Positions 1 to 7,335 are shown, numbered from the stretch's first letter. The stretch: 9,147 nucleotides of DNA from Candidatus Tepidiaquacellales bacterium UBA6667 (GCA_002455255.1 DKKL01000031.1:99876-109022); one strand, 5' to 3'. Program-made: numbers and translations. The notes: a model not told the origin generated them from the sequence alone.

Positions 1-17
1 CTTACCGGCTTATAACA

Positions 18-743
18 TTATTTAGTTGGCATCACAAAAATAGAATTATCAATCTCAATATTTGGAGTATAAGCAGAAATATTGATTTTCTGAGGTCCCA
101 TAGGATTATCAGAAGATGTTGATAAAATATTATAAGCAACTACGACACCTTCGACAGGTTTATAATTAGTAAAGGAAGAAGTGGAAGTTATTGATTTTTC
201 GCCATCTTTAATAACACTAGATTGTTTAATCAGCATAAAATTTTCAGTATCAATAAAATAGTTAATATAATCACCATCTTTATCAGTCAATTTTATGTTA
301 TAAGTTTCAACATTTTCAATTTTTTCTTTACCAATTAATTCAGCAGTATAACCCTTATCTTTAAAATTAACAATTGGACCATCAAGATCTGAAAGTCTAA
401 TTAGAGCTTTAGCAGTAGGACCTTTTAGAACCTCAGGATCAGAATTTCCCTGAAAAGGGTTTATTGTCCATGCGGAAGTTCCATCATAAGCCTGTTTCAT
501 AGTCATACCCTGCACATTAATTTCAAGCAACAAATTATTTGGCTTTTTCAAATAAATAGTAACAGGTATATCATATCCGCCAACAGATGAAACAGCATCA
601 ATTTTTACAGTTTGCACCTTTGCGAGATTTTCATATCCACCAATAGCATTAATATGTAAATCCACAATTTCCTCAACAGTTTGAGAAAAAGCCGTACTGA
701 CAGAAAAAAATATAAAAATTGAAGAGAGAATGTATTTTGTCAT
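18..743 (-). CDS. Secreted outer-membrane lipoprotein-sorting-like protein
   Basis: This 241-residue protein starts at ATG (741-743, minus strand) and ends at TAA. Residues 1-20 form a clean signal peptide: Lys3, a hydrophobic core, then A-F-S before Gln21, a common cleavage context in Bacteroidota. There is no lipobox Cys, so it is probably a soluble periplasmic protein or is exposed beyond the inner membrane. The mature N-terminus (VEEIVDLHINAIGG, residues 23-36) matches what I remember of Bacteroidota proteins annotated as outer membrane lipoprotein-sorting proteins, which share the LolA/LolB-like beta half-barrel. The rest alternates short beta-strand-like segments (for example IPVTIYLKKP, YFIDTENFMLIKQSS), which suits that fold. 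By analogy it would bind an acyl chain or lipoprotein, but no specific ligand can be read from the sequence. It is transcribed away from asnB and shows no link to it. Secretion is well supported; the family call is moderate. Confidence 0.7.
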   Translation of the reverse strand: MTKYILSSIFIFFSVSTAFSQTVEEIVDLHINAIGGYENLAKVQTVKIDAVSSVGGYDIPVTIYLKKPNNLLLEINVQGMTMKQAYDGTSAWTINPFQGNSDPEVLKGPTAKALIRLSDLDGPIVNFKDKGYTAELIGKEKIENVETYNIKLTDKDGDYINYFIDTENFMLIKQSSVIKDGEKSITSTSSFTNYKPVEGVVVAYNILSTSSDNPMGPQKINISAYTPNIEIDNSIFVMPTK

Positions 744-791
744 TATTTAAAATTAATTTTGATAAATATATGTAAAATTGACAAAATTTTA

Positions 792-805
792 TAGTTAGAT
801 AACTA
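792..805. repeat. Short dyad TAGTTA-GA-TAACTA
   Basis: Two perfect 6-base inverted arms are separated by 2 bases in the divergent intergenic region. The spacing is too tight for an RNA hairpin but suits a dimeric regulator's DNA site. In DNA this AT-rich, such dyads also occur by chance, so the regulatory reading is only a suggestion. Confidence 0.3.
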
Positions 806-841
806 AATTTTCAGATTAAAAATTTATGTTTTTTATTAATT

Positions 842-857
842 AAATTAAATTTAATTT
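842..857. repeat. Perfect 16-bp AT-only palindrome
   Basis: AAATTAAATTTAATTT reads the same on both strands with no spacer. It lies in the AT desert between the two divergent genes, about 90 bases before the asnB start. It could be an operator-like site or a bent/melting element upstream of the asnB promoter. The sequence is low-complexity (A and T only), so chance is a real alternative. Confidence 0.35.
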
Positions 858-947
858 TAAAATAAAAAAGTGCGCCTTTCAAAATTACATAATATGCATC
901 CATTCCAAATCTGGCAACAGTTATTTAATTCTATTAAAATTTAACAA

Positions 948-2849
948 ATGTGTGGAATCACCGGTAAAATAATTTTAGATAAAGAGTTTAATATTAACCC
1001 GGATCAAATTATTAAAATGACGAATGCCATATACCATAGGGGTCCAGACTATGGTAATATATTTGTGACAGAAAAAATCCATCTTGGTCATAGAAGATTA
1101 TCAATTATAGATTTAACAGAAAATTCTAATCAGCCTATTTTTTCTAATGATAAAAAATTTGTGTTAGTTTATAATGGAGAAATATATAATTATAAAGAAT
1201 TTATCCCGGAATTAAAAAATGACGGAATAATATTAAAATCAAATTCAGATACAGAGGTATTATTATATTTATTAATAAAATATCGTGAAAATATTTTAGA
1301 TAAATTAGTAGGAATGTTTGCATTTGCACTTTATGACATTGAAAATGATGAAATTCTTATGGTAAGAGATCGAACAGGTGTAAAACCATTTTATTATATG
1401 ATATATAATAATGTATTTTATTTTTCATCAGAAATTAAATCATTTTTTACAATTAATTTACCAAGAGAAATAAATGAGATTAATTTTAATGAGTGGATAT
1501 TGTACAGATTTATATCAGGTGAAAATACAATATTTAAAAATATATTTAAAATATTACCCGGATATTTTATGAAAATTAACAAAAGCAGAGATATTTTTTC
1601 GAAGCAATGGTGGAATTTATCCGAAAAAGTTAAAACCACAGAAAAAATAAAAAATCCTTTTGAGTGGTTTCAGTCAACTTTTTATGAGTCATTAAAATAT
1701 CGAATGGTTTCTGATGTTCCAGTTGGAGTACTTCAAAGCGGAGGGTTAGATTCAAGTTGTATATCTCAAGGATTATACGACCTTAATTACCAAAATATTA
1801 ACACATTTAACGTTGGATTTCATGACAAATCATTAAACGAATCAGCACTTGCTAAAAATTTATCTGAAAGACTGAATTTTCAATTTCATTCAATAATTGT
1901 GGAAAGTGAGAATCTCAATTCAAATATAGAACTTTCTTCTTATGCAAACGATGAACCTTTAATCCACCAAAATGATGTACAATTAACGGCAATTTCAAAA
2001 TATTCTAAAGAGTTTGTAAAAGTATTATTATCAGGAGAAGGTTCAGATGAAATATTAGGAGGATATTTCAGGTATAATACATTGAAACATTTAACAGGAT
2101 TGAAATTAATTTTACCTATACTTAATATTTTTAAGAAGTTTACAACTAATTTACGGATAACTAAATTAACTGAATATTTAAAATTAAAAACTGATTTTGA
2201 ACTTATTAATTTTAATTCAAATAATTTAATTAAGTCGGATTTCGAAAAATTAAATCTCAATGGATTTAATTTTAATAATGAATTTAGGATGAAGATATTT
2301 CGAGAAGCAAAAGGATTATATCCAGGTAATATATTAAGGCAAATGTTGTATTTTGATCAACACACATATCTATATACATTGAATGAAAGAAATGATAAAT
2401 CAACTATGATTGCATCAATAGAATGCAGAGAACCGTTTCTGTATAACAAATTAATAGTTGGATGTGCAACATTAGAAAATAAATATTTATTTTCCGGAAA
2501 GAAAAATAAACATATCTTGATGAAAACTATTGGTCAAAAATTACCTGAAGAAATTAAGAAATTCAAAAAGCTTGGTTTTGCTGTAAATTGGTATAGTCAT
2601 ATAATGAATAATGAATATTTAAAACATATGTATATGGATTTGCATAAATCTGATATTTTTAAAATTGGAGTATTAGCTGACCTTGATGTAAAAAAATTAA
2701 TTTCACTTTCTGAAACAAATAAAATTTATAGAATTTTTCTTATACAATTATTTTTTCTGAATTATTGGTATGAGAATTATTTTTTAAATTTTAACTTAAT
2801 GTATAATAAATATACACCAGATAAAATAGAATACCCTTCCCAAATTTAA
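948..2849 (+). CDS. asnB: Asparagine synthetase (glutamine-hydrolysing), AsnB family
   Basis: This is a complete 633-residue class B enzyme. It hydrolyses glutamine and passes ammonia to an adenylated carboxylate, classically Asp to Asn. The start is fixed by MCGITG: after Met removal, Cys2 is the N-terminal nucleophile. Glutaminase domain (about 2-215): RGPD at 31-34, RRLSIID at 49-55, NGEIYN at 76-81, D101 in SDTE, and RDRTGVKPFYY at 140-150. Synthetase domain (about 235-600): ATP pyrophosphatase loop SGGLDSS at 264-270, SGEGSDEILGGY at 362-373, and the segment near 482-497 ending ECREPF, which corresponds to the family's DRxSM...ExRxPF block. All key residues appear intact, so it should be active. 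The first position of the DRxSM motif region reads N-D-K rather than D-R. It heads a unit with a GT4 and a CapK-like enzyme. In polysaccharide clusters such AsnB paralogues often amidate uronic acids, so the natural acceptor may be a sugar carboxylate rather than aspartate. The family call is near certain; the acceptor is not. Confidence 0.93.
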   Translation: MCGITGKIILDKEFNINPDQIIKMTNAIYHRGPDYGNIFVTEKIHLGHRRLSIIDLTENSNQPIFSNDKKFVLVYNGEIYNYKEFIPELKNDGIILKSNSDTEVLLYLLIKYRENILDKLVGMFAFALYDIENDEILMVRDRTGVKPFYYMIYNNVFYFSSEIKSFFTINLPREINEINFNEWILYRFISGENTIFKNIFKILPGYFMKINKSRDIFSKQWWNLSEKVKTTEKIKNPFEWFQSTFYESLKYRMVSDVPVGVLQSGGLDSSCISQGLYDLNYQNINTFNVGFHDKSLNESALAKNLSERLNFQFHSIIVESENLNSNIELSSYANDEPLIHQNDVQLTAISKYSKEFVKVLLSGEGSDEILGGYFRYNTLKHLTGLKLILPILNIFKKFTTNLRITKLTEYLKLKTDFELINFNSNNLIKSDFEKLNLNGFNFNNEFRMKIFREAKGLYPGNILRQMLYFDQHTYLYTLNERNDKSTMIASIECREPFLYNKLIVGCATLENKYLFSGKKNKHILMKTIGQKLPEEIKKFKKLGFAVNWYSHIMNNEYLKHMYMDLHKSDIFKIGVLADLDVKKLISLSETNKIYRIFLIQLFFLNYWYENYFLNFNLMYNKYTPDKIEYPSQI

Positions 2850-2864
2850 TTTCATTTTTAATAA

Positions 2865-2981
2865 TATCAATTTAAATTATACCAAATTCATAATTTTATA
2901 GATAAATATCCAAAAATATTAATTGCCGGTGTTTTTTTTGGGAAACGAAATAAAAATTCCTCTAATACTCAAGGTGAAATA
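2865..2981 (+). other. In-frame coding extension of the GT4 gene without a canonical start
   Basis: The frame of the next gene stays open upstream from its TTG at 2982 back to a TAA at 2862-2864. The translated stretch includes DKYPKILIAGVFFGKR (2901-2948) followed by a segment ending TQGEI directly before the TTG. KILIAGVFFG looks like the first Rossmann beta strand and its glycine loop, which every GT-B enzyme of this family needs. No ATG, GTG or TTG occurs in this frame between 2865 and 2981. The best non-canonical candidates are ATA at 2898 (giving M-D-K-Y-P-K-I-L-I-A-G) and ATT at 2886 or 2922. Explanations are a rare start codon, an ATG-to-ATA change or sequencing error, or loss of the native start in a decaying gene. 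Confidence 0.6.
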
Positions 2982-3938
2982 TTGTTTGATGAGTTAACTT
3001 CAAATGGATATAAAGTAATTTATTTTTCTAAATATAAAAACAGGATAGTAAGGATTTTAGATTCAATATATAATCTTGTTTTTAAGTATTTTAGATATGA
3101 TGTGCTAATTCTTCAAGTTTATGGGAATTTTAGTTTTTATTTTGAAGATTTTATCAGTTTAATTTCAAAATTAAGCGGTAAAAAAATAATTTATACAATA
3201 CATGGCGGTTCATTCGGAGAGTTTTTTGATAAAAACAGAAATTGGGTTACTCGTGTATTAAAAAGAGCAGATGTAATAACGACACCCTCAGATTTTCTTA
3301 GAATAATATTGGAAAAACGTGGATTTACAAGTACAGTTATCCCTAACATAATTAATTTCAAAGAATATCATTTTAAAATTCGTGATACCTTTAAACCAAA
3401 TATTTTATGGATGCGAACTTTCCATCCTGTTTATAACCCTTTAATGGCTTTAAAAACATTACAAATTTTGTTGAAGAAAATGAAAGATGCTCATCTTTAC
3501 ATGGCTGGATTTGATGCCGGTTATAAAGAAGAAATTAGATCCTATATAGAAAAAAATAAGTTAGAAAATAGTGTCACTCTAATGGGGGTAATATTAGGAA
3601 ATGAGAAACAAGAGATAGCAAATAAGTGTGATATATATATAAACACAAACAATATTGACAATACACCTGTAAGTTTAATTGAAATGGGTGCATTTGGAAT
3701 TCCTATAATTACCACAAATGTGGGAGGGATAACTTATATGTATAATAATATGGAAACTGCTTTCTTAGTGGACCCCAATGATTCAGAAAAAATGGCTGAG
3801 TATATCGAATACATAATCAATAATAACTCAGATGTAAAAAAAATAGTTGAAAATTCTTATAATTATATTAAAATTTATGATTCTGAAAATGTATTAAAAA
3901 TGTGGGAAGATTTATTAATTAAAATTTTTAAAAATTGA
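2982..3938 (+). CDS. Glycosyltransferase family 4 (GT-B fold)
   Basis: This retaining GT-B glycosyltransferase probably moves a sugar from a nucleotide-sugar to a lipid-linked or growing glycan at the cytoplasmic face. The interval given begins at the first canonical codon, TTG at 2982 (318 residues), but this lacks the first beta strand. The real protein most likely begins near 2898 and would be about 346 residues, closer to the usual GT4 length. Visible landmarks, numbered from the TTG: HGGSFG at 74-79 (acceptor-side loop), IPNI at 120-123, the start of the donor domain near 138 (PNILWMR), and the nucleotide-sugar block DNTPVSLIEMGAFG at 226-239. There the usual E-x7-E becomes D226-x7-E234, a variant I recall from other Bacteroidota GT4s. 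TTNVGGI at 244-250 follows. The sugar and acceptor cannot be predicted. It lies 48 bases after asnB if ATA 2898 is used, and overlaps the next gene by 4 bases, so it is almost certainly co-transcribed. Confidence 0.85.
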   Translation: MFDELTSNGYKVIYFSKYKNRIVRILDSIYNLVFKYFRYDVLILQVYGNFSFYFEDFISLISKLSGKKIIYTIHGGSFGEFFDKNRNWVTRVLKRADVITTPSDFLRIILEKRGFTSTVIPNIINFKEYHFKIRDTFKPNILWMRTFHPVYNPLMALKTLQILLKKMKDAHLYMAGFDAGYKEEIRSYIEKNKLENSVTLMGVILGNEKQEIANKCDIYINTNNIDNTPVSLIEMGAFGIPIITTNVGGITYMYNNMETAFLVDPNDSEKMAEYIEYIINNNSDVKKIVENSYNYIKIYDSENVLKMWEDLLIKIFKN

Positions 3939-5254
3939 TTTATAATAAATTATTAGAGAATATTGTATTAGTTTTAGGTGATAAAATATATGGAACAAAG
4001 TTTATGAAGACATTAAAAAGTTATAGACAACTAAATAACTTATCAGAAAAAGCGCTAAAAAATTTACAGAAAGAAAAAATCAAAAAACTTTTAGAATATA
4101 ACATTTCAAATATACCTTTTTATAAAAAATTAAATTTTTCACTTTCTAATGATCCATATAACGATATTAAAAAGTTTCCGATAATAAACAAAAAAATTTT
4201 CAAAGAAAATTCTGAGAGTTTTAAGAATCCTAATTTTAAAAAATTAATTATTGGTAAAAGTAGCGGTTCAACAGGATATCAATCAATATTTTACAGAAGT
4301 AAATCTGAAATTTCAATTTATCAAGGAATTCAAACTTATCTTTGGGAGTGGTCGGGTTATAAAATTGGTGAAAATTTAATTCAATTAGGAATTACTCCAA
4401 ATAGAGGATTTTTAAAAAGTATAAAAGATTTTCTCTTCAGAACACATTATTTGCCGGCATTTAATATAAATGAAAAAGATATAATTACTTTTTTCAAAAA
4501 ATTGAATTTAAATAAAACTTATAATTTTGGTGGTTATGCTTCGGGTTTATATTTATATGCAGAGACATTAAAAAAATTCAATATTAGTGATGTTAAAATT
4601 AAATCAGTGATATCATGGGGAGATAAAGTGTTTGATCACTATAGAAAATTAATAAACGAACAATTTAAAGCCAAACTATTTGATACTTATGGTTCATCAG
4701 AAGGATTTGTAATTTCGGGACAATGTGAAGAAGGTAACTATCACATACTAATTCCACACGTTTACTTAGAATTATTAGATGAGGAAGGAAATGAAGTTGA
4801 TGATGGGAAAATGGGTATCGTTGTTGTTACTAATTTGGATGCTTATAGTATGCCTTTTATCAGATTTAAATTAGGAGATTTAGCTATAAAGAAAAAATCC
4901 AATGAAAAATGTTTATGCGGAAGAAATTTTCCGATGTTAGAAAAAATCGTCGGTAGAGAAACTGATATAGTAATAACACGTTCAGGTAAAAAAATGATAG
5001 TTCACTCTTTTACTGGAATTTTTGAACATTTTAATGATATATCACAATTTAGAGTTGTTCAAAATTCTCTTGATTATATTACAATTGAATATATTAAATC
5101 AAATAATTTTAATGAAGATGTTTTAAAAAGGATAGAATTAAAGATTCATAATTTAATTGAAGAAAAATTTGAAATTAGGTTTTTAGAAGTAACAAATATT
5201 CCAAGTACTAAATCAGGTAAACCACAAATAATATTAAATACTTTATTAAACTAA
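3935..5254 (+). CDS. CapK/PaaK-like adenylate-forming enzyme (phenylacetate-CoA ligase family)
   Basis: This 439-residue ANL-superfamily enzyme would activate a carboxylic acid with ATP as an acyl-adenylate and possibly pass it to CoA or another acceptor. Motifs: SNIPFYKK at 58-65 (family N-terminal signature), P-loop SSGSTG at 109-114, YGSSEG at 252-257, GD at 314-315, CLCGR at 326-330, GRETD at 340-344, and C-terminal K429 in STKSGKP, equivalent to the catalytic lysine. C264, H270, C326 and C328 could form a metal site (inference). The start is TTG at 3935-3937. It overlaps the GT stop as TTGA, an upstream in-frame stop (3929-3931) excludes anything longer, and the residues after it (VLVLGDKIYGT) match the family N-terminus. 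ATG at codon 24 is therefore unlikely. CapK-type proteins sit in many capsule and O-antigen clusters with unproven roles; acyl or amino-acid decoration of the glycan is the usual guess. The gene is not a phenylacetate-catabolism paaK by context, since no paa genes are nearby. Confidence 0.85.
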   Translation: MIYNKLLENIVLVLGDKIYGTKFMKTLKSYRQLNNLSEKALKNLQKEKIKKLLEYNISNIPFYKKLNFSLSNDPYNDIKKFPIINKKIFKENSESFKNPNFKKLIIGKSSGSTGYQSIFYRSKSEISIYQGIQTYLWEWSGYKIGENLIQLGITPNRGFLKSIKDFLFRTHYLPAFNINEKDIITFFKKLNLNKTYNFGGYASGLYLYAETLKKFNISDVKIKSVISWGDKVFDHYRKLINEQFKAKLFDTYGSSEGFVISGQCEEGNYHILIPHVYLELLDEEGNEVDDGKMGIVVVTNLDAYSMPFIRFKLGDLAIKKKSNEKCLCGRNFPMLEKIVGRETDIVITRSGKKMIVHSFTGIFEHFNDISQFRVVQNSLDYITIEYIKSNNFNEDVLKRIELKIHNLIEEKFEIRFLEVTNIPSTKSGKPQIILNTLLN

Positions 5255-5278
5255 AAAAGGCAGAGGGCTGCCTTTTTT
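5253..5278. terminator. Bidirectional intrinsic terminator between capK-like gene and rpsA
   Basis: Eleven perfectly paired positions (5253-5263 with 5268-5278) enclose a 4-base AGGG loop. The GC core is GGCAG/CTGCC, flanked by six A on the left and six T on the right. It therefore has a U-tract in both transcription directions and serves the two convergent units ending at 5254 (plus) and 5303 (minus). The TAA stop of the CapK-like gene (5252-5254) overlaps the foot of the stem. Confidence 0.88.
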
Positions 5279-5302
5279 AGGATTTTTAAATATAATTATT
5301 TA

Positions 5303-7234
5303 TTAAGATTTAGTTTCTTCTGCATTAGTTGCAGGAGTTACAGTCTCAGTTTCACTTACAGTTAAATCTGTTGCTATTTGAGGTTGAGTTAATTCAGGCA
5401 TTTCTTCACCAATCAGATCTTCAATTCTGAAATCCAATTGCTCTTCTTTGTAGTTTTTAGTTTTCTCCAACACATCTTCAACAGTAAACTTCTTCTGAAT
5501 TTTAAATTTATTGAGATAAGAATCTATTTCTGTCTGTTCTTTATCTTTGAAATATTCAAGAACTGATAGTACAACTTTTTTATTATTCTTATCAAATTCA
5601 ATAACTTCAGCTTTTAAAGTTTGTCCAGGTTTAAAAGTTTCTACCAAACTTTTTACAGGAGAAACAGAAAGCTGAGAAGCAGGAATGAACGCATCAACTT
5701 CTTCCGGTAACTCAACAATCAAACCTTTTTCAATTGGTTTTACAACCTTTGCATCAACTTCAGTACCTACTTTAGTTTTTGCTTCAAGTATATCCCAAGG
5801 ATTTTCAAACAATTGTTTTCTACCGAGAGAAATTCTCTGATTTGCAACATCAACACCTAAAATAACAACTTCAAGGTCATCACCAAGTTTTACAAATTCT
5901 TTAACATCAAGAATTTTTTTAGTCCAGCTCATATCTGAAATATGGACTAAACCATCAACACCCGGTTCTAATTCCACAAAAACTCCAAAGTTTGTGATAT
6001 TACAAACTTTTCCTTTTTGTTTTGTTCCAACAGGATATTTTTCAAGTAAGCTCTGCCAAGGATTAGGAGTTAATTGCTTCATACCTAAAGACAGTTTTCT
6101 GTTTTCAGTATCAATATTTAAAATCTGGGCTTCAACAAGCTGACCCATAGTAACCATTTGACTTGGATTAGTTATATGCTGAGTCCAGCTCATTTCACTA
6201 ACGTGAATTAAACCTTCAACACCTTTTTCTATTTCAATAAAGGCACCATAATCAGTAAGTGAAACAACTTTTCCTGAAACTTTATCACCGATTTTATATT
6301 TTTCAGTAACATTTTCCCATGGATGAGGTTGTAATTGTTTTAGACCTAAATAAACTCTTTGTTTTTCTTTATCAAATTCGAGAACGTGAACTTCAATTTC
6401 CTGATCAAGTTTTACTACATCACTTGGATGATTAATTCTTCCCCAACTTAAGTCAGTTATATGAATTAATCCGTCTAAACCACCGAGATCAACGAAGACT
6501 CCAAAATCTGTAATAGCTTTGACAACTGCTTTTAATATTTGACCTTTTTCTATAGTCTTTAACAATTCATCTCTCTGTCCTTGCATTGATTCTTCAATCA
6601 ACACTTTATGAGAAACTATGATATTTTCTATTGCGTTATTAATTTTAATAACTTTAAAAGGCATAGTTCTTCCGACATAATCATCATAATCTCTTACAGG
6701 TTTAGTATCGATTTGTGAGCCCGGTAAGAATGCGGTTAACCCGGCAAGGTCAACAACAAATCCACCTTTAATTCTTCTTAAAATTTTTCCATGAACAGTA
6801 GCACCGGTAACATTAGCATCAACAATTGAATCCCACATTTTAATAGATTCAGCTTTTTTTCTTGAAAGAACGAGCTGACCTTCTTTGTCCTCAATCTTTT
6901 CTAAAAATACGTCAATATCATTGCCAACTACTACATCATCTCTGTTTACAAATTCGTTAATTGAAACCCGTCCATCAGATTTTGAACCGATATCAATTAG
7001 AACATCATCACCATTGATTGCGACTATTCTACCTTTAACTAATTCATTTTCTTTAATTACATTAAAAGTTTTTTCATAGAGTTTTAAAAGATCATTGTAT
7101 TCATCATCATGGTATTCACCAGCAGATTTATACTTTTCAGTTACAATTTTATCTTTTTTTACGGGAGTTTCAAAAGTCCCTGATTCTGAGTTTTGTTTTA
7201 TTTCATCCAAAACTTTTGTTTGTGTTTCTGACAT
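5303..7234 (-). CDS. rpsA: 30S ribosomal protein S1
   Basis: This 643-residue protein bridges mRNA to the 30S subunit and matters most for mRNAs lacking a strong Shine-Dalgarno, which fits this genome. Six S1 (OB-fold) repeats are visible at about residues 64-126, 142-211, 231-300, 316-386, 402-474 and 488-558. Repeats 3-5 carry the strongest RNA-binding signature (FGVFVDLGGLDGLIHITDLSW and close copies ending in EMSW and DMSW). The first two and the last are more diverged, as in other bacterial S1 proteins, where repeats 1-2 act in ribosome docking. It is longer than the 557-residue E. coli protein because of a charged N-terminal extension (about 1-60) and an acidic, Thr-rich C-terminal tail (about 600-643). 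The start ATG is at 7232-7234; an AGGAA lies too far upstream to be a normal ribosome binding site. It follows cmk on the same strand, the conserved cmk-rpsA order. Confidence 0.97.
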   Translation of the reverse strand: MSETQTKVLDEIKQNSESGTFETPVKKDKIVTEKYKSAGEYHDDEYNDLLKLYEKTFNVIKENELVKGRIVAINGDDVLIDIGSKSDGRVSINEFVNRDDVVVGNDIDVFLEKIEDKEGQLVLSRKKAESIKMWDSIVDANVTGATVHGKILRRIKGGFVVDLAGLTAFLPGSQIDTKPVRDYDDYVGRTMPFKVIKINNAIENIIVSHKVLIEESMQGQRDELLKTIEKGQILKAVVKAITDFGVFVDLGGLDGLIHITDLSWGRINHPSDVVKLDQEIEVHVLEFDKEKQRVYLGLKQLQPHPWENVTEKYKIGDKVSGKVVSLTDYGAFIEIEKGVEGLIHVSEMSWTQHITNPSQMVTMGQLVEAQILNIDTENRKLSLGMKQLTPNPWQSLLEKYPVGTKQKGKVCNITNFGVFVELEPGVDGLVHISDMSWTKKILDVKEFVKLGDDLEVVILGVDVANQRISLGRKQLFENPWDILEAKTKVGTEVDAKVVKPIEKGLIVELPEEVDAFIPASQLSVSPVKSLVETFKPGQTLKAEVIEFDKNNKKVVLSVLEYFKDKEQTEIDSYLNKFKIQKKFTVEDVLEKTKNYKEEQLDFRIEDLIGEEMPELTQPQIATDLTVSETETVTPATNAEETKS

Positions 7235-7335
7235 TATATTTTTTTCTGTTCCTGTGTTTTTTCCTTTCCGAACAACCGGAACGCGTTGCCATCTTTAATA
7301 AAAAAGATTGAAAGGTTTAATTTAAAATTATATTA
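7235..7335 (-). promoter_or_regulatory. rpsA leader with small hairpin
   Basis: The 101 bases between cmk and rpsA are longer than a simple operon spacer. They contain a patch markedly richer in G/C than its surroundings (7266-7290). A perfect 5-bp stem, TTCCG/CGGAA with a 6-base loop, lies at 7266-7281. S1 is autoregulated through its own leader in E. coli, so a structured leader is plausible here, but no known motif is recognised. No promoter hexamers could be assigned. Confidence 0.4.

Larger units (their letters stand above)
744..947. promoter_or_regulatory. Divergent intergenic region upstream of the secreted protein and asnB
   Basis: This 204-base gap separates two divergently transcribed genes, so it must hold both promoters. 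It is extremely AT-rich on the gene-1 side: I count 7 G/C in the 89 bases at 781-869. The last 78 bases before asnB (870-947) are visibly richer in G/C and probably form the asnB leader. Two short palindromes lie here and are listed separately. I could not assign convincing -35/-10 or Bacteroidetes-type TTTG/TAnnTTTG pairs on either strand. There is no Shine-Dalgarno in front of the asnB ATG. No small ORF worth calling was seen. Confidence 0.5.

Noticed and set aside
778..806. TTGACA at 778-783 as a -35 box for asnB
   Set aside because: The hexamer is perfect, but sequences 16-18 bases downstream (TAACTA, AACTAA, ACTAAA) are poor -10 matches, and it is about 165 bases from the asnB start.
1418..2260. 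Antisense open frames inside asnB (1418-1639 and 1940-2260, minus)
   Set aside because: They lie wholly within a well-supported gene, translate to low-complexity Ile/Leu/Ser/Lys-rich peptides and have no recognisable domain.
3935..5254. Annotation as a phenylacetate-degradation paaK
   Set aside because: The motifs fit the family, but there are no paa genes nearby and the gene is coupled to a glycosyltransferase, so the CapK-type role is the better reading.
5303..7234. Repeated segments in rpsA as a DNA repeat array
   Set aside because: The periodicity comes from the six homologous S1 domains of the protein, not from mobile or CRISPR-like DNA repeats.
6885..7298. Plus-strand open frames over the rpsA 5' end and leader
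   Set aside because: They mirror the S1 coding strand, are rich in Ser and Phe as expected of antisense, and have no family resemblance.
7291..7308. ATCTTT/AAAGAT stem as a cmk terminator
   Set aside because: The stem has only one G-C pair and no T-tract follows it on the minus strand.
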